A stretch of 64,000 nt of DNA from Turnera subulata. Taxonomy: Eukaryota > Streptophyta > Magnoliopsida > Malpighiales > Passifloraceae. Below are positions 22,125 to 31,519 of the stretch, one piece after another (position 1 is the first letter of the stretch; every line of letters begins with the position of its first letter). Under the pieces are notes generated by a model. That model made no database searches and was not told where the DNA came from. It saw only the letters and a list, made by a program, of their open reading frames with translations. A program made the translations under genes and the position numbers. Where the stretch lies: contig JAKUCV010003064.1 of the NCBI GenBank assembly GCA_028386065.3, forward strand, positions 66,288 to 130,287. Direction: 5' to 3'.

Positions 22125-23119
22125 ATGGTTTCTTACAAACCATACAGACTTAATGCTATTAATATGTTTTCTCACAAACTAAATCTTTCTGTGCATTGTG
22201 CTAAAACTAGTATACCATATAGGCCTAGAAGGGATCTAAATTCATCTAGTAGGAACATGCATATGCATTTACATGGTTCTGATGTACCTCATATTACATG
22301 TCATTAATGTGCAACGTTGGTCATGGCATTAGAACATGCATGTATAGGGAAGGCTGTCACAATGTTTGTTATATGTGGGTTCCGAAAGGAACCTGATCTA
22401 ACCTTGAAGGACCCAAAGTTGTTTGGGGACCAAAAATTTAACTGTATTGACAGGTTGTTGGGGATGAATGGATACCCATTAGTGGGTGTTCACACATGAC
22501 AAATGATTTATCTATCTTCACATCCCTAACCAAGAAAGTTCGAGGAAAGGTAACTTTTGGGGACAAGTTCAAAAGCCAGATTCTCGGGTTTGGTAACATT
22601 GATTCTAACCCTTCCACTGAACATGTTTTGCTTGTTGTTAATCTTAAGTATAATCTGCCAAGTGTTACTCAATAGTGTGATAAAGGATATAAGGTAACTT
22701 TTGATGCTTCTAAATGCTTAGTTAGTTCGATTGATAATGATTCGGTTTTTACTAGTACTAGAAAAGGAAACACATACTCTTTATCTTTTAATGATGCTAC
22801 TAACCATGAGCTTAAGTGTTTAAGTGCAAGAACAGAAAAACCAACCTTGTGGCATTGAAGGCTTGGACATGCCAACCTAAACCTCATCTCTAGATTGTCC
22901 ACAAAATGTTGGTAAAAGGGCTGCCTGCACTGAAATACGAAAAAGACACCACTTGCCGTGCTTGCCAACTTGAAAAACAGGTTAAAACTTCCTTTAAACC
23001 CAAGCATAATATCTCTTCATCTAGGTCTCTTGAGCTATTACACTTTGAATTATTTGGTCATATGAGAACAACAAGTTTAGGTGGAAATTATGTGTTTGTC
23101 ATTGTTGATGATTACTCAT
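22125..23119 (+). pseudogene. SIRE-type pol start: protease and GAG-pre-integrase
   Basis: Broken plus-strand frames. About 22370-22500 encodes a region ending in a degraded zinc-binding/protease start; 22500-22850 reads LSIFTSLTKKVRGK, VTFGDKFKSQI and GFGNI-like protease sequence. 22850-23119 reads RLGHANLNLISRL, a CXXC zinc site (CRACQLEKQ), KTSFKPKHNISSSR and GGNYVFVIVDDYS, the start of integrase. At least six stops or frameshifts are visible. Homology stops at about 23119, where the GC-rich minisatellite begins. Confidence 0.85.
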
Positions 23120-23690
23120 GATTTAGTTTTGAGAGAATCGGGCCTCGCCTTTGGTTTTGCGAGAACCGGGTCCTCGGCTTTGTGTTTGCAGGGACTAGGT
23201 CCTCAGCTTCGGGTTCACTCATCTCACGGTTTGCGAGAAATGGGTCCTCGGCTTTGGGCTTGCTCGTCTTCGGGTTTGCTTCTCTCAAGGTTTGCTCACT
23301 TCTAGGTTTGTTCATCTCAACTCAAGATTGCGAGGACCGGGTCCTCGGTTTCAGGTCACTCATCTCCAAGCTTGCGAGAGCTGGGTCCCGGCTTTGGGTT
23401 CGCTCCTCTGTTGGTTTCCTCACTTCTGGGTTTTTGGGTTTGTTCTTCTCAAGGTTTGCGAGAATTGGGTCCCAGCTTTGGGTTCGTTTATCCCAAGATT
23501 TGCGGGGACTAGGTCCTCGGCTTTAGTTTTCTCTGGGTTGCAAGAACTAGGTCCTCGGCTTGTGGTTTGCAAGGTCTGAGGTTCTGGGCTTTAGGTCTAT
23601 CTCAACTCGGGATCGTGAGAACTAGGTTCTCGGTTTATGGGGATTATCTCACCTCATGATTGCGAGAACTAGGTTCTCGGCTTTTCACTC
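23120..23690. repeat. Near-palindromic minisatellite
   Basis: About 12 copies of a 17-20 bp core, close to GCGAGAACCGGGTCCTCGGC, spaced irregularly by 30-75 bp. The core is almost its own reverse complement (CGAGRACC/GGTYCTCG). Spacers share CTTTGGGTTYGCTCATCTC. All three plus-strand frames stay open for long stretches because of this composition, but the products (GFRSLISKLARAGS-like) are repetitive and unlikely to be real proteins. Confidence 0.85.
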
Positions 23691-24588
23691 TCGTCATCTA
23701 TCAAAGGGGGTTATAGATGCCATTCCCTGGCCTGGTTGTCTATTCTCTGGGCATCTCATGCCTCTATTATCATTTACTGGGTTTGAGAAAGATGCCGCTG
23801 CGCGGCCGGGTTGTCTATGTCTCATGCATCTCAGGTCTCTAAGTTCCCTAGTGGGTTTGAAAGAAAAATGGGTGTGCCGTGCCCCTTGCCTAAATGTAGG
23901 CACATCATGCCCCTAGTCTGATTCTCTCGAGGTGGGGCATTATGCCCCCAACATCATCTAGTTATGGTTTCAAAGGTGGGGTCTAGTGTGCCCCTAGTTC
24001 ACAATCATCCCGGGCGTCCCAGCCCATAATCAAAAAAGTTTTTCAATAAAAGTCAAGTAAGTGGGCTTGTCCTGCCTTTGGGAATCAATCAAAATCAGGT
24101 GATGTGCCCCTGGTATGTGTTCATCAAAACATATTAGGACCCAAGGGTCTTGCATGCATAGCTTTGTTCACACAAAAACACTCATCATTGTGAATTCAAG
24201 TAAAATGTCAACACGTGCCCCTTTTGCCTCAGTGAAGTTTGACCTCAAATAACAGGTGTATTCTTCCCTTTTTCTTTCTCCCCTAATTTTTCTGGAATTT
24301 TTAGGAATTTTTCGGGCGGGTGACTGGTGTCGGTCGGGCGGCCAAGTGAGGGGATGACAAAAAATACCTGGCGGTCTTGTGTGGATGACTGCTAGGAGCG
24401 GCGGTCTTCACTGCATGACACCTGGGCCGACAGGTCGTAGCTTCCTGGACCTTTCCTTTTCGGTTTTGGACTTGGGCTTCAGGGTTTTCACGAATTCCAC
24501 CGACCCTAGAATACTAAAAATAAAACCTTAGGTACCCAGAGACCCTCACAACTCATCAAAACATATCCGAAACACATCTAGGGAAGTC
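23691..24588. other. Non-coding stretch before the DUF7745-like ORF
   Basis: Two imperfect copies of a CGGGTTGTCTATTCTCTGGGCATCTCATGCCTCT-type segment (about 23725 and 23808), then repeated GTGCCCCTAGT motifs (about 23913, 23985, 24105, 24220). It looks like a retrotransposon leader or LTR but I could not assign it. No coding region is supported. Confidence 0.4.
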
Positions 24589-25278
24589 ATGAGTGAGAAT
24601 TTTCATGCTAAGGCGCTTCGGTGGATGGCGAGCATTCCTCACATGTGTCGCATGGATTTCACGATGCTAGGGTTTTCCAGATTATTCAAGCTCCGAGGTG
24701 TGGTGATAAACGAAAGTCTGATTCGTGCTGTTACAAAATTCTGGGACAAGAGTCGCCGTGTATTCCGTTTTAGCCAATATATGATAAAGCTTTCTCCTAC
24801 TATCGATGAGTTCAACGCCTTTCTGGGTGCTAAATTCATAAAGGGCGTGGCCATGGTTTCTCTTGATGATGCTGTCTTGAAAAAGGTTAGTGAATTTCTC
24901 TTGTTAGCTGAAGGGCAGAATGACTTCTTCTTGGATCAAAACCATCATCTGGAATTATCAAAAATCACCGACCAATATTTTCTTGGCGGCTTGGAACAAC
25001 ACCCAAGGGAAGGTGACCATGATTGGAGGAAGAAACGCAACTATGCTCTCGCTCTTGTGATGACACGTGAATTCTTGTTAGTGGGTACTTCTGGTGTTTG
25101 TCCCTTTCGAATTGGTGCGTTGGTGGCTAGACTTTTTGACGAAAAGAGTCTTGTTCCTGTAATATTGGGTGAAACTCATCAATTACTTGGATTTGTTGGC
25201 GGATATTCCCATTGCCCCTATGACCGGTTCCCCTCTACTGCTCCATGTATATGTTTATCCCCTTACATGGGCCTCTAA
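24589..25278 (+). CDS. DUF7745-like (plant mobile domain-related) protein fragment
   Basis: An uninterrupted 229-residue frame starting MSENFHAKALRWM. Residues about 40-85 (LIRAVTKFWDKSRRVFRF, then LSPTIDEFNAFLG) match my recollection of the core of DUF7745 proteins, where an FWD...F.F and L.PT..E...L pattern is shared. Residues about 155-205 (ALALVMTREFLLV, then PVILGETHQLLGF) match their C-terminal half. This family occurs mostly in plant transposable elements and has no known biochemical role. The usual family length is greater, so the protein is probably truncated at 25278. It is the only long clean ORF in this part of the window. The call is by motif resemblance only. Confidence 0.55.
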   Translation: MSENFHAKALRWMASIPHMCRMDFTMLGFSRLFKLRGVVINESLIRAVTKFWDKSRRVFRFSQYMIKLSPTIDEFNAFLGAKFIKGVAMVSLDDAVLKKVSEFLLLAEGQNDFFLDQNHHLELSKITDQYFLGGLEQHPREGDHDWRKKRNYALALVMTREFLLVGTSGVCPFRIGALVARLFDEKSLVPVILGETHQLLGFVGGYSHCPYDRFPSTAPCICLSPYMGL

Positions 25279-25833
25279 ATTCATTACTAACCCAAAAAAT
25301 AAATCATCTCAATATAATTGGGTTGAAATAAATAAGAAAGCCCAACTAAATAGAATAAAACATATTTTAGTAATTTAGACCTTAATATATATTTTTATCC
25401 TAAGATTAAATCGTCTCACTAATCCTAAGACTCAAACACATAAATGTTCAATTTTCCAAAATATGTATAATCTACTAAAATAAATTCCAAATAAGCCTTA
25501 ACCAAAGATTAAATCATCTCACCAACCTCATGGCTCAGACATACTCAAAATTTAATTTAAAAAAATATTCGTGGTTCAAATTTGGGTGTCCATAATAGGC
25601 AGTGAAGCTATGATTTTGTTCTTCATTTTCTCACCTTTCACTACGCCTAAGCATGAGACACAAATTTAGCATCAAATATGCTCCCCAAAATTGATCTGCC
25701 CCCCACTTCTTCCTCTGCAGCAACTGGACATGAGGCACAAGCTCAGTGCCAATTATGCCAAACAAATAACACTGCTGCCTTTTCACACTTCATCCTTTTG
25801 TGTTTTGTTTCTTTTCTTTTATTTTTTTTTTAA
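25279..25833 (-). other. AT-rich flank with LTR-like motifs
   Basis: Read on the minus strand, about 25610-25380 gives TGGACACCCAAATTTGAACC followed by repeated GAGATGATTTAATCTT motifs, similar to the unclassified LTR at 17031. No matching end or TSD was found. 25620-25830 has no recognisable content. Confidence 0.3.
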
Positions 25834-25863
25834 CTAGTTTTTTCTGCACGTGAGATGCACGTG
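25834..25863 (-). mobile_element. Helitron-type 3' terminus
   Basis: On the minus strand the sequence reads CACGTG-CATCT-CACGTG, a 6 bp stem hairpin, then CAGAAAAAA and CTAG, followed by T. A short hairpin about 10 bases before a terminal CTRR with a T in the flank is the Helitron 3' signature. The element body would extend rightwards; its 5' end was not found. Confidence 0.6.
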
Positions 25864-28800
25864 GTATAGTATTATACTTCTTCACGATTATTCGTTTTGG
25901 TAAAATTTATTTTTGTTCATGGTTTTCGCTGACTTTTCGGATATTCTTCTTCATAGTTCTATTATTTCCAATAATTATTGTTCTTAAGAATTTTAGGTAG
26001 TTGTTGAGAAAATATAAATAAATACTTATATATTAATTATTATCTTAAGAAAAACTTATATATAATGTGCACAAATTTTTTTTCATGATCTAGACCCTTG
26101 AATTATTCAGAATTAGTTTTAAATTAGAATAGGAATTTATGAATCAATTATTATTAATTATATTTGCTAATTCTTTGATATTCAATATTATATAATTTTT
26201 ATTATTAAATTATATTACTTTTTTTGTCGAAATTAAATTATATTACTAATGAAGAAAATTGTAAGTTATATTATTATTATTTTTCATATTTTTTGTTCTG
26301 TTGGTACTTTTTTTTGACTATTCTATTGTTTTTCCTTTTTTTTCTTCCTCATAGTTATTGTTGATAATAAACTACAAACATATCAATCATAAATTCTTGT
26401 GATTATTCTTTTCCCATTTGTTTTTCATAGTCATTGTTCGTATTCTTAATTTTTGTTGAAAATTCAACTGTTCTATTATATTAAATTACAAATATATCTG
26501 CCGTGAGATTTTATGACTATTCTTCCCCATAATTCTATTATTTTCTAACAATTATCGTTCTTTGCAATTCTTGGTAGTTGTTGAGAAAATACAAATAAAA
26601 ACTTACATATTAATTATTATCTTGATAAGAAATTTTCTATAATGTAGACAATGGTTTTGTTTCACATTATAAACTAACCGATACGAATTTTTTAGAGTTA
26701 GTTTTTGCCTTGTAATTTAAATTTACAAATTAATTATTTTTAGTAATATTTGTTAGTCCTTTGATGTTAGAAATTATATAATTTAATTATTAAATTATAG
26801 TATTAATGAATTAGAATATTAAATTATATTATTATTTTTTACTATTATTTTTTATAATAGTTATTCATGCTCGCAGTTTTCATTAACTATTCCACTGTAC
26901 TTTAATTTGTTTTTTTGTTGATAATAACTACAAACAACATCAATAACTATTCAAATGTACTCCAAATTTTTTTATTTTTGTTGATAATAACTACAAACAC
27001 ATCACCCATGAACTCTTGTGATAATTATTTTTCGTTATTATTTATTTTGTAGACATTGCTATTTTTCGTAGTTTTCGTTAACTATTCGATTGTTCTTTGA
27101 TTGTTTTTCTTCACATTTCAAATTGATAATAAATTATAACTACATCTTTCATAAATTTTTATGATTATTTTTCTCCATGATTATACTATTTCGTAGTTGT
27201 TATTTTTGTTTATAGTTTTCGCTAACTCTTCTGCTACAGTTTTCCATTAATTATCGTTTTTTGTAATTCTTGGTAGTTGTTGAGAAAAAACAAATAAAGT
27301 CCAACATATTAATTATTATCCTGATAACAACTAACATATGTTGTAAACAATGATTTTTAACATTATAAACAAACTGATAGCAACTATTTAGAATTAGTTT
27401 TTGCATTAGAATTAAAATTTATAAATTAATTATTTTTATTAATATTTTTCAATTATTTGATATGATAAATTATATAATTTTCATTATTTAAATTTTAGTT
27501 TTTTTCTAGCCTTTGTTCTTGTTGATAGTTTTAATTAAATATTCTACTATTCTTTACCAAAAAAAATTACATTATAGAAAAATAGGTACGAATTATTTAC
27601 AATTAATTTTTGTACTAGAATTAAAATTTATAAATAAATTTTTTTGATATTATTTGTTAATCCTTTGATATTTATTTTTTATAATTTTAATTTTTAAATT
27701 ATATTTTTATTTTGTGTCATTATTTTTTTTTTTGTAGTCTTTGTTCTTGTTGGTAGTTTTAGTTGACTATTCTATTGGTTTTATTTCTTATTTATAGTTC
27801 TTGTTGATAATAAACTACAAACACATCAGTCATCAATTATTGTGATTATTATTTTCTGTTTTTACTTTTTTCGCAGTTATTTTTCTTGTTCATAGTTTTT
27901 GTTAGCTATTCAACTATTTTTTGCTATTTAATTAATTTATTATTATTATTATTATCATCATTATTTTTATTATTACTATTAATACCTAATAGAAATATTT
28001 TTATGTTGTTTCAATAAAATAAGAATAAAATATTAATTAATTAATTGAGGATAATTTAATTAATTTGCCAGCTTTTCTGAGTTATTATTACATAAAAAGT
28101 AATAAACAGTAGTAATAAACAAATTATATACATAAAAAAGTTAAATTAAATTATGAACAAATTGAATAAGGATGAGCAGTAGTATTTGTTTTCTAAACAT
28201 TAACTTATTCATTGATTTTTCCAAAATTTTCATTAAAATTCTTCACAATTTTGTTATATTTAATGAAATTATTGGTATTACTTATGGATTTGAGTGAAAT
28301 AATATTAGTATTTTTTTATGGTACATGTTCCATTTATAAAATTGATGTTATTTTATTATTTTATTGTCTCTTTCTTTTCTTCTTTTCACATATAGTATTT
28401 ACGTTTATTGTTAAGTTGATGTATTATTTATGTATTCATTAGAAAGTTTCTAAATGGTTGTTATTTATCATTAAAAATCTTCTTTTCGAGATTTTTGTTA
28501 TTTATCTAAATTAATTATTCTGTTTTCACTTATTTACTTGTGTGAGTGTTGTTAATTTATAACCTTTACATATTTTTACAAAAATTTTGTATCAATATAT
28601 TTTCACTAATTTTTATATAACTAATTTTTTATTTTCAATTCAAAGTAATTCTATATTCCTTCTCTTTTTATTTTAGTGTTTACATATAATCTTATTTATT
28701 TAATGAATTTTTAGAAAATATTTTAGTTATTTTTTGGGGTAGAATATTCTATACAGTTCTTTTAACACATGAATCCTTTAAAAATATTATGCCTATGTTT

Positions 28801-28939
28801 TTTCAGTATATATAATAGTGTAAAAATATTTTAATAAAGTTGTTGTGATTGAGTGAAAAATTTTATTACCTGAATAACAATTTAGCCTTGTCTTCATCCT
28901 TTGAACATGGTGCCATAAACTAAACGGAGAAATACATAC
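25864..28939 (-). repeat. AT-rich degenerate tandem repeats
   Basis: A block beginning TTGGTAGTTGTTGAGAAAA, followed by ATATTAATTATTATC and later TTAGAATTAGTTTTTGCATTAGAATTAAAATTTATAAATTAATTA-type sequence, recurs at about 25995, 26572 and 27263, with a further partial copy at about 27585. The unit is roughly 580-690 bp. Each unit also carries CTACAAACACATCA. No coding region of substance is present up to 28939. Confidence 0.7.
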
Positions 28940-29520
28940 GTCGGACTTTTTGCCGATCAAAGATGGCAAGTTTGGACTGAAAAAAAAAACTATCTTGAAT
29001 AAAATATGTATTTGTAGAAAAGAATGAAGAGAATAAAATATTTATTCTGGAATTAAAATAATAAAAAAGTATATACCTTGAGTTGTGGATCTAACTTGTT
29101 TATTTGAACAACAACAAACAAAAAAATATTGCTGACTAATTGATATTTCTAAACAGGAATAAAATTTTCCCAAACCAATGTTTCTTTTCCTGTAAGAAGA
29201 ATTCAAGTAAAAAAAATCAAAGAAAAAGAAACACATACCTTGAGTTTGAATATGTGAGCGTTGCTTATCAAATTGGCGTCACTGGGAAAAAATTGTTAGC
29301 AAAATATATCCATTCCTAGAAGAAAGAAGAACATGAAAAATAGCTAAAGAAAATGTTCAACCCATTGGTATTTTTAAGCAGCCAATGGTAAAAAAAAAAT
29401 CAAAAGTTTGAAATAAGCTAAGATATCAACACATAAAAAAAAAAGCTAAGATATGAACACATACCTTGAGTTTACAATTGCTATTTTCAAATAGTCAATT
29501 GTCAAATCAATATATTTGTT
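28940..29520 (-). other. Short exon-like blocks with good splice signals
   Basis: On the minus strand three short blocks are each bounded by CAG| and |GTATGT: 29465-29520 (56 nt), 29239-29281 (43 nt) and 28940-28976 (37 nt). A fourth, at about 29077, ends CTCAAG|GTATAT. Three of the blocks end in the same ACTCAAG. A related 59 nt block lies at 62944-63002, on the far side of the LINE. They may be exons of a gene carried by the Helitron-like element; no protein family was recognised. Confidence 0.4.
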
Positions 29521-29603
29521 CTGCAAAAAAGGAGAACTGTCTAAAAAAAAGTTGCGGATAGATTGGTATTATTAAGCAATCAATGGTAAAAGAAAAAAAA
29601 GAA

Positions 29604-29696
29604 TTTTTTTTTTTTGAGAAACGACGAATTCATTTCATTCATGGCATAATAACACCGTCATTCCGAGCTAGTTGGTCAAAACCTTGGACAAAAAAC
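29604..29696 (-). repeat. LINE 3' UTR and poly(A) tail
   Basis: On the minus strand the sequence runs TGAATGAAATGAATTCGTCG, TTTCTC and then a 12-base poly(A) (29604-29615). This tail form is common in plant LINEs. The left flank (29521-29603) is the same short repeat family as the DNA just right of the LINE at 62925. Confidence 0.85.
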
Positions 29697-31207
29697 GGTT
29701 AAAAGACTCTGTGTGTCCTTTCACTTTTTCGATTTCAATATTTATGTCTCTCTTTTTTTTATTTCAAACATTATGTCCCCAAACCTGTTTGAAATGAAAC
29801 AATGTTGTCCAAATTACCTCCAATTCCAGGTCATCCAATCACTGTCTGCCATGTGTCTTGAGGAGTCGGGGCCCGGCTGCCAGGTGGAATTTCTTTTTCC
29901 CCTCCCTCTATTTTCTGGATTTTTATATTTTAGAGGAAAAGAAATTAAAATATTTTTAAAATTTTTTATTCCCCTCCCTATTTTTTTATTCCCCTATTTT
30001 CTCATTAATTTTTTTTTAAATGAACGAACGCAGCCGCAGCAACCAGGGGGCGCCGCCACCGTCCGTGAGGCGTTCGTCACCGCTGGGGGTTGAACTCGAG
30101 CCCCACCGATCGCTCCACCGTCGCCGTTGCAGAGGCACAGGGAAGCCGATCCCTCTTTCCTCTCCTTCAACCTCACATCCTCTCCCTCTCTCCTTTGCCT
30201 CACGGTCGCCGCTCCTCCCTTATCGACGCCGACAGCGGTGTGGTGTGGGTAAGACGCGACGCCAGTCCTTTCCCTCTTCCTTCCTTTTTCGTCTCTTCCC
30301 TTGAATCGATTTGTGTTGGTACGGTCTAATTCGAGTCTTGTTTGTGTGGTTTTGCGGTTCTTGGCTGAGGGTCGACTGTGGATTTGGGTGTTTCTATGAG
30401 TGCGGCTGTGGTCGTGACTGTAGTTGGAAATGGTGATGTTGGTGTTGTTGTGGCTGTGGGTTGGGCGTTTTGGGTGGCAGACACGCTAGATTGGTGGTGT
30501 TTCGGCCACCAGGGAGTCGCTGCGACTATGATGATGGTGTTGGTAGCGGGATTGTTGTCATGGTGGTGTGGTTTGGGTGTGTTGTTGGATGATGAACAAT
30601 AACAGGGGACTGCTGCACTTTGGTGGACTTCCGTGAGCAGTACTTGGCCGGAATCCAGCGAGTTTCCGGTGTCCCGAGAATTTCCGGCGAACCCGGAAAC
30701 GAACCTTTGGGTAAAACCCGAGCCTTGGACCATCCATATGCATCATAAGTCGGACCTCGAACTATAATAATGGACTCGGACATTAAATGATGATAATTAA
30801 ACAAGTGATTAACTTAAATAATACTAACTTATGATTTTCTATGCCTTGTTTATTTTATTATGCTTTTATTTAATTCATGTTTTTGTTATCTAATTTCTGC
30901 TTCTATTTACTAATTTTATGCTCTTACTTAATTTCCGATTGGGCTATTAAAAACATATTTTCTTTTCCTCCAAAATATAAAAATCTAGAAAATAGAGGGA
31001 GGGGAAAAAGATGTTCCACATGGCAACCGGGCCCCAACCCCCTCAAGACACATGGCAGACAGTGATTGAATGACCTGGAATTGGAGGTAATTTGGACAAC
31101 ATTGTTTCATTTCAAACAGGTTTGGGGACATAATGTTTGAAATTAAAAAAAGAGGGACATAAACATTGAAATCGAAAAAGTGAAAGGATACACTAGGTCT
31201 TTCAACC
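29697..31207. mobile_element. DNA element with long terminal inverted repeats (MULE-like or foldback)
   Basis: The arms 29697-29955 and about 30950-31207 are inverted copies at roughly 90% identity, for instance ACCTCCAATTCCAGGTCATC against its complement. They enclose about 1 kb. The centre (30015-30720) is GC- and CpG-rich and contains short Ser/Arg/Pro-rich frames on both strands, with GGTAAG at about 30246; the part 30630-30780 resembles LTR leader sequence. No transposase is seen. I could not identify a clear TSD. The size, long TIRs and foreign-looking core fit a Pack-MULE-like or foldback element. Confidence 0.7.
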
Positions 31208-31519
31208 TAAATAGGACGAAAGTCTGAAAAACTAGAGGACAATTGAACAATGTCTGATAAAATATGACCAAAATGTGATTGGAGAGGTTGCCTCTCCTGA
31301 ATGGCCTTGATAACTTCAAGGTTGTCTGACTCCAAGATGAGCTTATCCACCATCATACTTCGAGCTAGCTGCAGTCCCATGCGAACACTGAGCGCCTCAC
31401 CATCTCGGACTGAATACTGGGAAGGGACATAGCTCGCCTGGGCCGCAAGGACTTGGCCTTGATCGTTACGAATAACAGCGCCGAACCCTGAACCATAACC
31501 AACCCGAGAAGACATGTCG
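31208..31519 (-). pseudogene. LINE ORF2 RNase H domain, main part
   Basis: Encodes GSGFGAVIRNDQGQVLAAQ, then EALSVRMGLQLARSMMVDKL, ILESDNLEVIKAIQE and a FSDFRPI end: the RNase H-like domain of plant LINE ORF2 (RVT_3 type). Its first codons lie on the other side of Tekay-2 (42588-42620, ending VKLNTD). The long-TIR element interrupts it at the 3' side, so the conserved A-H-x-L-A end is missing. Confidence 0.9.

Larger units (their letters stand above)
18313..23119 (+). mobile_element. SIRE-type Ty1/copia relic, 3'-truncated, split by a solo LTR
   Basis: A plus-strand element with 5' LTR (about 18313-19628), PBS, gag with zinc knuckle, then protease and the GAG-pre-integrase region, ending abruptly at about 23119. 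RT, RNase H and the 3' LTR are missing. A solo Copia LTR (20602-22124) splits the coding part. The SIRE assignment is inferred from the gag zinc-knuckle context followed by a long Lys/Glu-rich coil and from the RLGHANLNLI and KQVKTSFKPK motifs. The left LTR end is uncertain. Confidence 0.78.

Noticed and set aside
23182..23579. Repeat protein encoded by the minisatellite
   Set aside because: All plus-strand frames are open because of the repeat composition; the spacing is irregular and breaks the repeat register.
29604..29620. TSD of the large LINE
   Set aside because: The A/T-rich left flank and the right flank near 62924 share a host repeat, but no clear duplicated target could be told apart from it.
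30020..30733. Genes in the core of the long-TIR element
   Set aside because: The frames are short, Ser/Pro/Thr- or Gly/Val-rich and overlap on both strands; this reflects base composition.
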